Source: Capillidium heterosporum (taxonomy: Eukaryota; Entomophthoromycota; Entomophthoromycetes; Entomophthorales; Capillidiaceae). Taken from it: a stretch of 64,000 nucleotides of DNA. Location: the NCBI GenBank assembly GCA_016630905.1, contig WBMQ01000009.1:1178001-1242000 (forward strand). The letters run 5' to 3'. The notes under the pieces were generated by a model. The model had not been told where the DNA came from, made no database searches, and saw only the letters and a list, made by a program, of their open reading frames with translations. The translations under genes and the position numbers were made by a program. This document shows positions 46,600 to 59,373 of this stretch, piece by piece (position 1 is the stretch's first letter; each line of letters opens with the position of its first letter).

Positions 46600-49500
46600 C
46601 TATTCTCAATAATGGTGGACAAAAAAGCTTGATTCTCCACCAGAAATTAAGCAATCTTTCGAATATGTTTTAACTCAATATCTAGATACCTATCCTTATA
46701 TTTTTATAAATGCCTTTAAAAACACTGGTTAAACTGAAGGAGACTTTATTTAGAGACATGGACCAATTCATCTTCATTTTGAATAATGTAAGGTTTAGTT
46801 TCTTTGATTTGTGTTTCGGTGGATGAATAGGTGACAGCAAACTATAGGGATTGTTAACAGGTATGTAGGATGCTTTGAAAAGAGTTAGGGTTCTGGTAAA
46901 AACAAAACTAAATTGACCAAATAGGGTATCGAAGCTGGAATCAGCATCATAAGTGCCACCCTCTTAGTGGATATGTTAATGCAGGTATTTGCGTATAAGT
47001 AGCTGAGTCAGAACTAAAAAGTAGGGGCTGTTAAGGTGACTGTAGGATAGAGTATTAGAGAATAAGTTTGAGTAAGCGGTATTGAAAGAGAATTTGTAGA
47101 GGGTTGAACTAGGTTGGAGTTGGAAGGTGCTGGGTAGATTATCAGTTGAGCTTAAGCCAATCTTGGGCAACCATTTGAGGAATTTGCTCAAGTATTGCAG
47201 GCGTAGGCCTTGGACTTTGAGCTCTGATATCATCATAACCTTAATACCGCTTCGATCCAGCAAGATGCGCTACAGCTCCTACTTAGATGTTAATAATATT
47301 GAAGATGATCGACGGTAGCTAACCTTGAGTTTTTTGACTACATAGAACAGGTTGTTGATATCGTTCAATTTAGCTATATAGTGGATCTAAGTCAATCTGA
47401 TTGAAGCCTCAACTATATTCTAATCAAAAGGTTAGTATTCATAAGGAACTTTTCAAAGATTTAGTATTGTATGGTGAATCAATGAATTTCTAGCGTGCTT
47501 CTTGGTGAAGGTGTATCCAGAGCTATAAATCTTCACAATAGCCTATAGACACATATAAGCTTTGGAGAAAATCAACAAAGTATACTACAATAAATTTTAT
47601 GTTTTCGACCAAGGTCTTAAATTATTTTACGCTATTAAAGTTAATCTCAACCAAGAACTCTTCGATCAACTGATACATCCTATCCACCTTATTGTCTAGG
47701 CAGTGACCAGAAATTGAGATACCTTCCTGATGTTCTTGTATCGAAGTAATGGAGTTTTGGACATAGGGATCAAAGTTAATTCCTCCGGTATGGAGACCTA
47801 TCTCCAGTTCCAATTCAGCCATACTACGTTTCTTGGTTCCCAGGTAGGTCAATGCCTAAATTGAAGCTTCATAAGTACTGGATGTTGCAAATGAACCTTA
47901 CATCGCAAAATAGTGGCAGGTAGGGTCGCAAATCTTGAGGGAGGTCGATTATACGGTTCACCATTCTCAGGTAAGAGATCCCATTGGTATCGGTAGCGCG
48001 CCAGTATGCTGGCACATTTTCGACAGGACGGTTTTCAATCTCATGCCACTGCACCTCTTTAGCAATATCGCTTAAGCCTAAACTTGGCAAGCATGAGGTA
48101 TCCTTCACCCGATTCTGATGGCTTAAAAGTTTCTTTCCAAATTTAAAAGCCTCCTCCTGTTGCTGGAAACCTGCGGGCTTACTGATTATATTGGCTAATA
48201 ATTAACTACTCTGAAGTTTTATATTAGTTTGATGGTTTGAATAATATTATATAGTAAAGATCGTTTTTTAGAAATATCTGGCAATTGCTTTTGGATGGGG
48301 TTCTCGAAGAACCTATCCTTTAGAAATTTCTGATCGTAGATTTTTCAAACACTACATTTGAAAAATTAGAATTGAAAGTATATGGTAACTTTACCTTGAT
48401 GACCTACAAATAATTCAGTGGGCTGCTGCCATATATATAGCTTGCTGTTAGCCCTTTCAATATACCATTTCTGAAGTTGGAGGTTTTCTGTGTAGATAGT
48501 ACGTTGTCAGTCAGATGTATTTAACAAATAGGCCACCTCTCTATGAGTAAATTCAAGAGTTCAGAAGGTAGATTCGATATGGATATCTGAAAAGCTTTTC
48601 TTGCCAACTTTTGCCAAAGTCTCTCGGATTGTAACTTCAATTTAAATTTACCGAGAATCATTAAACCATTTTATGAAATGAAGTGAAATATATATCTCTT
48701 CAAATCGAATTTTCGATTCCTAGAAATCCAATAGAGATATAAATTTGGTTACATTAAAATAAATTAGTGGTTAGTTTGGTTAAATAGCAGTATTTATTTG
48801 AAATGAACGCCATACTCAGTGACTGGTGAATAAGACATCTCCATATCGATATCCAATAAAACCTGTTGTAAGGGAGCCGATACCCTATTAATCAAGTTAC
48901 TCAATAATATTAAAGAGAGTCTCAGAGATCCTACTTGTATTCACTATAATTAACAAGAGATTTGGCGAGTTAAAATTACGATATATTTGTTGATAAGTAG
49001 GTGATTGAGACTTTATGTTGACGATTAGAATAGCTCATTAGTTTAATACTATAAAAGAGTTATAATTTTAAGATCAAATGTCAAGAATATTAAAGTTATA
49101 AAGTCCACCAACTATAACTCTTTGAGCACCCTTTAAATTGAGACCAATACCTTTTGTATTCCAAAACTTGTGGAATTTGTAAATCTTTACCATCAAATAC
49201 TGGTTAATATAAATAAACAAGTTGAACTTTTAGTACTATATGAAAAGAATTTGATATTTTCCGGAATATAACCTTTGGCGTAAAATTCTTTTAAACCCTT
49301 GTTAATTAAGTTGAGAACCTCCAGTGTATCATCTAAGCCTATGTTGGAAAGCTGTCCCTTCAAAAACTCCTGAAAAAGTTTGGTAAAGTAATTGACACTT
49401 GAATTTGTTTATTTTTGTAGCTATAGACTAAACCACAAGCATGTTTTTAAGAATAATACAAAGCCTACTTCAAAACACTTTCCAGTATCGGAGCTTTCCT

Positions 49501-50065
49501 CTTTCAAAGCCTAATAAACTGCTCGCATCTACCTTTAAAACTGACGAATAGGGATGATTACCTAAAGGTGGTTATTGTTTATAGTTTCGAATCTAGTAGA
49601 TTTTAATCAATTTGGTTGGGTTGAAAATGCCTAGCAGGTATTGGAACTGTCTATTTTAGACATGGATGGAACCAAGGCTCAAATTAGAAAATGGACTGCA
49701 AAAGGGTATTTTTGACTATATCTAAATCCTTTTTTAACATAATCTTTCAATATATGAATATTGAGCGCCGGCTTTAGAATCTTTGAAGAGTACCCTCATT
49801 AAACTCAACTCGGGTACATTCTACTTCATTCTGCAACAGATATAAAATAGCTAGCTACTATAAAAGGATGATGATATTGCTTCAAGTACTGTAAATCCAT
49901 AGATAGTTTTATCAATTTCATAATATACGTAATACCATTAGCTATATTTCAAAACAAATGATACCTGAGTTTATAACTAACCATCTAATAACTATACTTT
50001 TCTTCCGAATAGTTAGCTTATCATTTAACTTGGTCGTTTTACTCAAAAGCTGTAGTTATTCCCTT
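46600..50065 (-). pseudogene. Decayed copy of CYM1 (presequence protease)
   Basis: Segments align in order with the intact gene at 53821-57737. The start region 49970-50065 matches 57650-57737 (CATTTAACTTGGTCGTT landmark), and 49880-49940 matches 57540-57605. The block 47640-48120 matches 54925-55405. A 95-codon frame at 46976-47263 (MLDRSGIKVMMISELKVQGL) matches the intact [20 protein letters not shown] region. Most of the rest is full of stops and AT-shifted, and large parts of the N-terminal half are hard to recognise, so it cannot make a protease. A 389-base tract (47674-48062) is identical to the live gene, intron included. The copy lies in the same orientation, about 7.3 kb away. Confidence 0.88.
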
Positions 50066-50069
50066 AATA

Positions 50070-51714
50070 TTGTATTTATCTAATAAATTCAAAAGTGGTA
50101 ATCTTCTAGTTAAATAGAAAAACATGCAAGTTTAAGAGTATATAACCTTAATAGTTGGTTATTCAATTTAAATTCCTCGCTTTTTATTACAATTGAGGAA
50201 ATTAGAATTTCCAACAATTGACCTAAGTTGTAAGCTAATCTGTTAACCTTTAACCCATTTTGTGTAATATAATAGGTTTAATTCTTGAGTTCATTAAGTT
50301 AATTAGGCTGCTAGTAAAATTTGCAGTCAACCGATTTGTAAACTAATGTAGAAACCGTTTTGATTTTATTCAAAGTTAATCTTTGGCATTTTTAGAGACA
50401 TAATGGCATCAGAAGTTTAGGTAAGCTGAACTTTTTGTGAGAATGTTCAAGACTAAAAAGCATAATAGGATAAAGACAAGTCAGCAGAGCTATATTTTTA
50501 ATAAAAAATACTGCCTGCTATATCAAATGGACCTGGTATATTAAAGTAAGTCGCTAGTTTTAGGCAGCATTTAAGGATGGTATCGCTCCTGTCAATCCAC
50601 TTAAGAATCCTAAATCTATAGACATATCGATAGTATCGAAATATATCGAGGTTCTCATCTCTAAAGAAAGGTATAGGACACAAGCTATAAGCAATTTTAC
50701 TAATTTAGTAATGCAGTTTGAAAGGTGGCTAATGATATCCTCAATACTAGATTTTATGTACCAAACAAACCAAGTGAAATTTCACTTGAAAAGCCTACAC
50801 TATAAGATTGTAAAATTGCTGCATTTATCAAAACACTTTTACTACAATTACTCTTATTACAAGTCTTTTACCATTGATAGTAACTATTTTACTGATATTG
50901 TAAATTGATAACACGATGGCCATTATCCTCATCAATTTGAAGGTATAGTACAGGAACATCTGAACCAGCTCTTTTAGCTTACAAACTCTTTGGAATATTC
51001 AACTTTATATATTTCAACAGCAAGGTTTACCATGGTAAATATATCTTTTGAAATGCAGGGATAACATTTAGGTGTATACTTGGAGCTCAATCCAACTTAA
51101 CGTTAACTAAAGGGATGTGTTTTTGGATAGTGCAAAAGATACTCATTGGCAAAGCGAAACTTCTTATTGAAGTTTTTATTGTGCTTTGTACTTAAACCAA
51201 CCTATAATGCTCACCTTACCAGGAAAGGCTCAAATATAGCTATATTAGCTTGTAAAGGTATATTAGACAGATATGACACTATATTGCCAATGAATACGTT
51301 CTGTAAGCTAGAGTAGGTAAACCTCTATACTACAAAGTAGTAAATTAGTTCTCTTAGCTTCCAATCTTTACAAATTGAGACCCTGTAATTGAGAAGCCAA
51401 CTTCTACTTATAAGCTAATTCAATTAACCTATAGATTTTATACTACTACTTAGGAAAATTACAGGATTACTATTTATTGTCAGTTTAACTCAGATTAAGT
51501 TGAGTGTTGAACATTGGAACATTCATTTTTCGTAAGAAACCTACAATTTTGCTACCACTGAACAGAGCATTTTGGAGTTATACAGTTACTTATTCGTCCC
51601 TGCGCTTTGAAATACCTACCGTTCATTAGTATACATTCTAATTAATGGCAAGGTTGCTTAAATTACCTAAGACTAATTTTCTATTAAGGAGGTAAGTTTG
51701 GATTTCGGACTTAA
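50070..51714. other. Gene-free AT-rich DNA
   Basis: About 1.6 kb with only short, AT-driven frames (for example 50498-50683 and 50711-50908) that show no family features. It begins at the 5' end of the CYM1 relic, so part of it may be the old CYM1 promoter. Confidence 0.4.
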
Positions 51715-52220
51715 TGTCGGATTCTCCGATGGTTGACCTGCAGAGAAAATGAGTCCAAAATGCAGAGGCGGACAACAATAATTAGGCTAGGGATTCTCCG
51801 GTTCATTAAGAAAAGAGTTCACTGACAAGCCTCCAAATTATGCCTTTTTCGGATCTACAGTATATAAAGAGAGGAGAAAAGGAGAAGAAAAGGAAAGGAA
51901 GGAGAAGAGAAAAGAAAAGAAAAGAAAAGACGGGAAAGAAACGAATAGGAGAAAAAAGGGCAAGGGAAGAGCAAGAGAGAAGGAAAAAGATTTCTTTATC
52001 GCTTTCATCAATAGAGGAAAAGAGAGTTTCTGAATCGGTTTATCAGAATTGTTTGAGACCTTTCTTTTGAGTTCGCCCTAATCGTAGATTAAGTTTGGGT
52101 CAGTTTGATTAAAACGTTTTAAGGATTCCTAGCCAGAAGTGTCGCAGGAATAGAGCTTTTATATTATATTTAATTGTAGGGCAATTGCCACATCTATATC
52201 AGTCAGCCTACAACACGACA
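51715..52220 (+). mobile_element. Candidate solo LTR
   Basis: The stretch begins TGTCGG and ends CACGACA, giving TG...CA ends with a 5-base inverted repeat TGTCG/CGACA. Inside is a TATA box (TATATAAAG at 51861) followed by a purine-rich tract and then ordinary sequence, as in LTR U3-R-U5. The length of 506 bases is normal for fungal Ty3-type LTRs. I see no convincing target-site duplication, no primer-binding site directly after it, and no second LTR in this window. A GC-richer 39-codon frame (52224-52343, MSRPMPKDSPSLAEPTRLEV) follows at once and could be a gag remnant. This is inference from form only. Confidence 0.4.
51866..51990 (+). repeat. Polypurine (GA-rich) tract
   Basis: About 125 bases are almost entirely A and G on the plus strand, made of GAAAA, GGAGA and AAAGA words with few pyrimidines. 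The tract starts directly after a TATA box. The 76-codon Lys/Arg/Glu frame across it is a by-product of composition. Confidence 0.8.
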
Positions 52221-52343
52221 TACATGTCACGTCCCATGCCGAAGGACTCACCAAGTTTGGCTGAACCCACTCGACTGGAAGTCCAAGCCAGTGGTCGAAC
52301 ACTCAGCGAGGGCGACCAGCCAACATTTATTATAGAAGCTTAA

Positions 52344-53156
52344 ACTTCAAGATCGAAGATATATAATGATATAATATAATTGGTATCCAACATATATATT
52401 GGTTCTGCATTTATACTATCTGACCTGATGCTCCATTTTTGATAATAAATTATTTGTCTATTCAACTTGTAAAAATTAATCCAAAGTAGCGGGAATAATT
52501 TAGGTATTCATTTTCTGAATTGAAAGTTATTGATTCCTTTGTATTTTGGTAAGTTGCAAATCTTATGCTAATATCGACCAAATAACTTATTTCTTGGATG
52601 CATATGAATTCTTACTGCTAATGTGGTTATATTGTGGTATTGGATGTGATGCACAACATCTATCAAAGATGTGGTTTAATAACAACCAACCTGTAGTTCT
52701 ACTTATCCAGTTAGCTTTACCACTGCCCTCAATACATCAAGCTAAATTGAGCTAACATTCCATCAACAACTTTATTCGAATCGCCACCTTGACCATCTGT
52801 CTCTCCAGATACATAAATACAGGGTTATCAGCTCTTTAAAATGACCATTCTTAAGGCCTTCATATTTAAGAACTTTTCACTATATATCTTATTACAGCAT
52901 AGTCTATTCTAGCACAGCCCATAGTTGGCTGATATATAGTGTGGATATAATATATACACCAGTAAAAATGTATAGGATGGAAAATCCGTTTATAGTAGAT
53001 GCTATACATCCCTTTGACTTGGACATTTAAATTATCTGCAAGCATCACACCATCTGATATTTCATAGACCTCAAGCTAAGTCCCAAATCCACTATATAAG
53101 CTCAACACTCAATTCTAAAGATTAGATCATTAATTTTTTCCAATTCCATCATCTAT
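52344..53156. other. Gene-free AT-rich DNA
   Basis: About 800 bases with no supported gene. Two short frames (52546-52755 plus and 52866-53048 minus) lack any motif. Confidence 0.4.
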
Positions 53157-53560
53157 ATGCAACTCAAAGCTCCTTTCATCATTAATTTATTCTTTACACT
53201 CGTTCAATCTTGCAAGCATTATTGTAATTACATCTAGAAACCAACACCTTGAGTGTTACTTCAACCTCTACAACAGCAGTGGTAACGATGCACACCTGGA
53301 ATTCAACGGCTGCAACAACTTTCGGATTAGTTAGGATAGTACCTGAGATAATTACTCAGTGAGGATTGAATGCTGCAACCAAAAGAAAGTTACGACTAAT
53401 GCTTAAAATTACGGCAACACAGGCTACACTGCAAGTGCCGGCATTCCACTACGTTAATTTCTACAATTTGCACCAGCTCTATTATAGAAGCATCTTTAAT
53501 TATGAGATGTATTTCACTATCAATATCACCTTCAAGGACCCACCTAAACATAACCTAATT
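53157..53560 (+). pseudogene. Possible relic of a secreted Ser/Thr-rich protein gene
   Basis: ATG near 53157 opens a signal-peptide-like stretch (MQLKAPFIINLFFTLVQSCK) that soon meets a stop. In another frame, about 60 bases on, a Ser/Thr-rich stretch LSVTSTSTTAVVTMHTWNST with AATT follows, then a TGA. The composition is CA/AC-rich compared with the surrounding DNA. The order signal peptide plus Ser/Thr stalk resembles the intact gene at 59374-59772. Frames are broken, so this is offered as a decayed surface-protein gene with low confidence; an unrecognised intron could also explain the frame change. Confidence 0.3.
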
Positions 53561-53820
53561 AAATTTGGAGGCTGATAAATGGTGTTAAGTCAGAAGTTCG
53601 AACTTCTATATTCAATTTTGAGAATAGCTTTGAACATAACTATGCTTTTTCATGCTATAAGCCCTTCTAAAGATTTTCGTCGAGATCTAGATATTGGGCA
53701 AACAAAAGCAATTTGAAAATAGTAATGTATGGAAATATTTAAGATTAGTTAAAACAGAATATATATCAAAAAATAAATACTCTTTGACTAATTATCCAAT
53801 TTATCTCTAATTTTCAACCT

Positions 53821-56800
53821 TTAAGAGCTGCTGTTTAAATGCTCCTCAATTACTTTAAATTGAGTATTCCCCTCGGGAACTTGAGCATCACCAACTACAG
53901 TTGAAGACCAAACTTCACTATCCAACAAAAATTGGGCCACGTTCTGAATATGTTGTAACTCAGCACCCAAGTACTTCTCTCTTCGCTCATTCAAAAACTC
54001 TTTAGAAAACCCATAGTTAAACTGGGTAACTCCTTCTTGTGAAGCTGCCAATGGCTTATCTAAACTTTGGAACAGGGACAATTTCGCCTCCTTGATCTGA
54101 GTTTCAGTGAATTGATGGGTAGTAGCAAACTCGAGAGATTGCTTGTAGGTGTGGAGGACGTTTTGGAAGGGGTAAGGATCGCGGTATGAGTAGAAGCTGA
54201 ATTGACCTGCTAAAGCGTTGAAGTTGGACCCACCACCGTAAGCTCCACCCTTTTCACGGATCTGTTGGTGGAGGTAGTTATGGGTTAGTAAGCTGGCTAA
54301 AATTTGAAAGTAGGGGTTATCAGGGTGGTTATAAGGTAAAGTGTTGTAGACTAGGCTGGAGTAGTTGGTAGAGAAGGGGAACTTGTACGCAGTTGAGATG
54401 GGTTGGACTTGGAAGGGGTTCAACAAGTTGCGATGTAAGTTGGTGTTGACTTCAGGAAGCTTTTTGAGGAAGGTGGTCAAGGGTTGCAGGTGTACATCTT
54501 GAGTTTTGGGTTCCGAGATGACCATGACTTTGAAGCCGCTTCGGTTCAACAAGATTCTTTGTAATTCCTAGATGTGTGTTAGTAAGAGCTAAAGTAATAA
54601 TCAATAGCCAACCTTAAGTTTTTGAATCACATCGGACAGGTCATTGAGTTGGCTTAACTTACTTATAAAGTGAACTTGAGTCAATCCACTTAGAGTTTCA
54701 GTTATACTCTAAGCATCAAAGCATTAGTAAATATAAAGAGCTTTAAAATGCCAATACCATTGGGTTGGTCAGGGAACTTCCAGCGTGCTTTTTGGCGAAG
54801 ATGTGTCCGGAGCTAGCAACCTCACTACTCAACGACGAATTCATCTAAATTAAAAAATCAATAAAATATAGATCAAAAGGAGGCTACAGTATTGATAAGA
54901 GTTCTAAGTCGCTCCACATTGTCAAAGTTGGTTTCAATAAGAAGCTCTTCGACTAACTGGTACATCCTATCCACCTTATTGTCTAGGCAGTGACCAGAAA
55001 TTGAGATACCTTCCTGATGTTCTTGTATCGAAGTAATGGAGTTTTGGACATAGGGATCAAAGTTAATTCCTCCGGTATGGAGACCTATCTCCAGTTCCAA
55101 TTCAGCCATACTACGTTTCTTGGTTCCCAGGTAGGTCAATGCCTAAATTGAAGCTTCATAAGTACTGGATGTTGCAAATGAACCTTACATCGCAAAATAG
55201 TGGCAGGTAGGGTCGCAAATCTTGAGGGAGGTCGATTATACGGTTCACCATTCTCAGGTAAGAGATCCCATTGGTATCGGTAGCGCGCCAGTATGCTGGC
55301 ACATTTTCGACAGGACGGTTTTCAATCTCATGCCACTGCACCTCTTTAGTAATATCGCTTAAGCCTAAACTTGGCAAGCATGAGGTATCCTCCACCTGAT
55401 TCTGATGGCTTAAAAGCTCCTTTCCAGATTTGAAAATTCTCTTCCTTTTGGTGTTGGGAACTTGCCAGTTTGTTAATAGTGTTGGTTAGCAGTTGGCTTT
55501 CTTGCAATTCTAAGTTGGCTTGGTAGTTTGAGTTGGGCTCCATAGTAAAGACCATCTTGTCGGGGTTATCTAACAGGTACTTTTGGATGAGGTTTTCGAA
55601 AAATCCACCTTTAGCGATTTCCGATCGTAAGCGTTCCAGACTCTATATTTGAGAAGTTAAAGGCGAAATTTTGAGGCAAATTTACCTTGGTGATCTGTAA
55701 AGAATCTAATGGATTATTTCCGTACATCCAGCTGGTCATTAGCCCTTGCAATATGTTCATGCCGAAGTTGGAGGTTCGCTAGAAAAAAACGAATTTTAGT
55801 CAGTCGTATTTATAAATAAATTACGTGCTTGTAAGCGAGTTCAATAGGCTGAAGGGTAGATTCAATATGACGATCCGAGAAGCCTTCCTTACTGACTTTT
55901 ACCAAAACCTCCTGAATAGTATTTTCAATCTAAATTTTACAAAGATCAATTAGTATAATCAATGAAATAGAACGAAACAAATACCTTCTCCAAATCGGAT
56001 TGCTGGACCCCTTGCAGACCGATGGAAAAGCTAGCCTGTCTATATTGTAACTAAATTAGTAATTAAGCTTGCTAAATAAAAAATACTTTAAATGGGAACT
56101 GTAGCCAATAGTTGGTGAATAATCGGCACCCAAGTTGGTATCTAACAGAGCCTGTTGCATAGGAGCTGATGCTCCATTGATCAATAGGTTGCTCAGTAGA
56201 GTTAAAGAGAGAGTTTCAAATAAATCCTATTTGTATTGAGTATAGTTAGTAGGAGATACAATGCGATACAAATTACGGTGGATTTGTTAGTCAAGTAAGT
56301 GACGGAGATTTTATGCTGGCGATCAGAAGGGCTCACTAATTTCAAATAATAAAAGGGTTAGAATATGTAAGTAAAGCTATAGTAATACTGGGGTCGATAG
56401 GTCCATCCGTCACCACTCTACGAGTGCCCTCCCACTTGGGAGTAATATCTTTATCCTCCAAAACTTCAGGAGCTCTTAAACTTCTATCAGCAATCACTTG
56501 ACTGTACTTTGTATTCAAAGCCTCCAAATGACCTTCCACTGGGAAGTTACCTATGAAAAGTAGTTAATAAAAATATACTTTCAATTGTTGGTACCGTATG
56601 AGAAGGATTTAGCATTTTCCGGTAGGTAGTTCTTGGTGTGGAAGTCCTTTAGGTTCTCGTACGTCAAGCTGGGGATCTCCATTGGGTCACCACCGCTCAG
56701 GTTGGAGTATTTTGTCCCTTTGAATAACTCCTGCTGGTGTTTGTAGTAGAATAGGGCACCTACATCCGACTTTATTTTGTAAACATAAATTGTGAGTTGG

Positions 56801-57737
56801 TAAATTGTAAAAAATATTTACGTAAGCACCCTTCATCTCATTGAATACAACCCCCTTGAAAATCAAAGGACTGTTAATATCTATTTATAGAATTACATGT
56901 TATTAGATGGACAATTCAAAATGAGTACCATTTGGATCTTCAAATTCCAATCTCCAACCCTCCTGCAAGAAATCCTTCTTTAAAAGCTGGGGACATAAAG
57001 TCGCATCTAGGTACACAGTCCAACAAATTTTTATAGTCGGTTGGGTTTTGAGTTGAAAAGGGATAGTTGGTGAAGTCTTGAGCTATTTACAATATGGAAG
57101 AAACAAAGTGGTAAATTTAAAAGTGAAAATATAGTTTTTACCAGTCCAAGCGTTCATGTAGGTAGCCAAAGATCTATTTAACATTTTGAAAAAGGGGTCG
57201 CGGACTGGGTATTTTTCACTGCCACATAAGGTTGTATGTTCCTATAGAGTGGTAAAATTGATAAGTTTTGGAAATTGGTAGTATAAATTTACCAAAATGT
57301 GAGCTACTCCCGAGCTATCAGTTGGTATTGTTTGGAATCCAATACTATTGTAATAGTCAATAGTTGATTCTATTATTAGTAGCTTACCCAAATACATTGT
57401 TTGTATCTTCCTTCAATATGTGTAAGTGTTGGGCACCAGTCTTTGCATGTTGAAATTTTATTCCAGTCAAGTTTAACTCGGTTATATCACGTTTCTTCAT
57501 TAGACAATAAAAACTAATTAATAACCCATTTTAAAATATAAATGTTACTTCAAGTACTGAGAACCCATGGATATCTTTACCAATTTCATAATCTACTATG
57601 TTACTATAAATTTTCAAAATCCGATAGTTACCAGTGCTGGTCGCTAACCCTCTAACTATAATTTTATTCCTTTTAGTGTTAAACTTGTTGTTTAACTTGG
57701 TCGTTCTATTTATCAGCTGCAACCGTCCTTTTATCAT
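53821..57737 (-). CDS. CYM1: Mitochondrial presequence protease
   Basis: A minus-strand gene with many exons, ATG at 57737 ([20 protein letters not shown], a basic mitochondrial presequence), stop at 53821-53823. The N-terminal part has [15 protein letters not shown], then the inverted zinc motif HILEH formed across an exon join near 57295/57243, followed by [20 protein letters not shown] and [11 protein letters not shown]. The middle has [20 protein letters not shown] and TGGINFDPY. The C-terminal half has [20 protein letters not shown], typical of M16C enzymes. Cym1/PreP/PITRM1 degrades cleaved targeting peptides and other short peptides in the matrix. A 3.9-kb span with introns fits the usual length of about 1,000 residues. 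A dead copy lies about 7.3 kb to the left. Confidence 0.93.
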
Positions 57738-59373
57738 TGCGTATACCTTCAAAATTCAATAGCAAGTCGAAGAAGTTGGTAGTCACAGTTATCAAAAGTT
57801 TCTACTTTGTTGACTTAGCTCAAAGGTTTTGGATCATTTGCTATTCTATCGAATTTCAACATTTATTCTTGGAATAGTTTGCAAATGATATAAGCGACTG
57901 ATAGAATGGCTTATGGAGTCATAGTTTTACACCCCAGGTTACAAACTTTTCGCTTTAGATAAGTATAGCAGACTTTCAAGGGCTTTTGAAAAAGATTCTA
58001 CATTGTAATTCACATAACTTTACTCTCTCGGTGCTACAGTTAGTCCGATTTTACAGCAACTAATATGGGATATATTTATATCCTAAAGTCAACTGCAATG
58101 CTGTAGTTGCTCTCGAATACTAATCACCAACAGTAGTTAATTCAACCAGATCCGGACTTCAAATATAATGTTTGGATTGTAGAGCTTATAAAAGTGAGCT
58201 TAATACATCTACTCCAAAGTTTAATAAATTAAAAGCTACTTAGATGAACGTAATTTGAGTTGCATACAGTGTACTTTGCCATGTAACTAAAAGTACAAGA
58301 GTTGAGTACAGCTGCTTTGTGACTTTTGATGATTTGCCCTACTTTAGCAACTTACTATCAATCTGATATCACCAGCTTTAGTTATCAAGCAAGAATGTAA
58401 ATATATTCATTATATCCCTACTTTGGCACACATGTAAGATTTCATGTATATCTGTTTAGCTTTTTCATTTATTTGTTAAAATGGAAAATATTTGATTATA
58501 CAAATCATCAACTTTCAATAGCATCAATTTGTATTGTATAGTAGAGCCTTCAGTTAGGTGCTGTTGACAGCATCAATTTCTAACTCATTAATATACATGT
58601 AAAAGCTATTAAACATATACACAAGCATAGACCTTTATATTTGATAGTACGATTTTAGAAGCTTACTATTAATTGCCATCTATCAAAAACACACTTCAAT
58701 AGCCAAATTAAAAGAATTCAATACCAAATTGAAATGCCTTCCTGTCAATCAATGTACCATCTATTATTATGGTTTATAAAACGATATGAAAGCTTTTATT
58801 GATAAAAACTAACAGTATTTGTTTGGATAATCCAAGTAGGTTTTGAGAGCCATTCAGCATAAATAAAATAATTAAATTCGCTTTAAATAGCATATAATCT
58901 TGGCATGTTACAATACATATATCCAGTACTCACTATATCGGTTCGGCCTTATACTTTCATACTAAAAATTTACAAGATAACGGATGGAGTAAACTTAATC
59001 GGAGGAAACATTCCCAATAGTAAGATGACCTCCTATATTTATTTCAAATAGTTTTCAAGCCTACACCTCTAAAAAAATATTAGTTTTACTGGTAAAGGGA
59101 ATCGTTTTATTTTAGTTTTCAATGGAACATTTATCCAATGCTAATTTGACTAAAAATAAATAAATAGATATAGTAAACTGTCTATTTATAGTTGCGCTCT
59201 TACTTTTCATACAAAGGTACCATTATGTTAAACTAGTTTCCATTATCATCATAAGACCACTGCCTAATACCGAACAAGCAAAGAATTCTATTAATACTCT
59301 ACCCTATCTACTTTCCAAATTAATATTTCTTGGCACTTGAATTGGGCTTTTCTAAACTCTTCCTTTCACAAGT
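57738..59373. other. Long intergenic region
   Basis: About 1.6 kb between the divergent starts of CYM1 and the small membrane-protein gene. It is AT-rich throughout and no open frame, RNA gene or repeat is evident. The last 60 bases before 59374 are T/C-rich. Confidence 0.4.

Noticed and set aside
47622-48108. Two well-conserved open frames that suggest a second functional CYM1
   Set aside because: They are only the converted part of the relic; flanking exons carry many stops and are largely unrecognisable.
51840-52070. 76-codon Lys/Arg/Glu-rich frame
   Set aside because: It only reflects translation of the polypurine tract.
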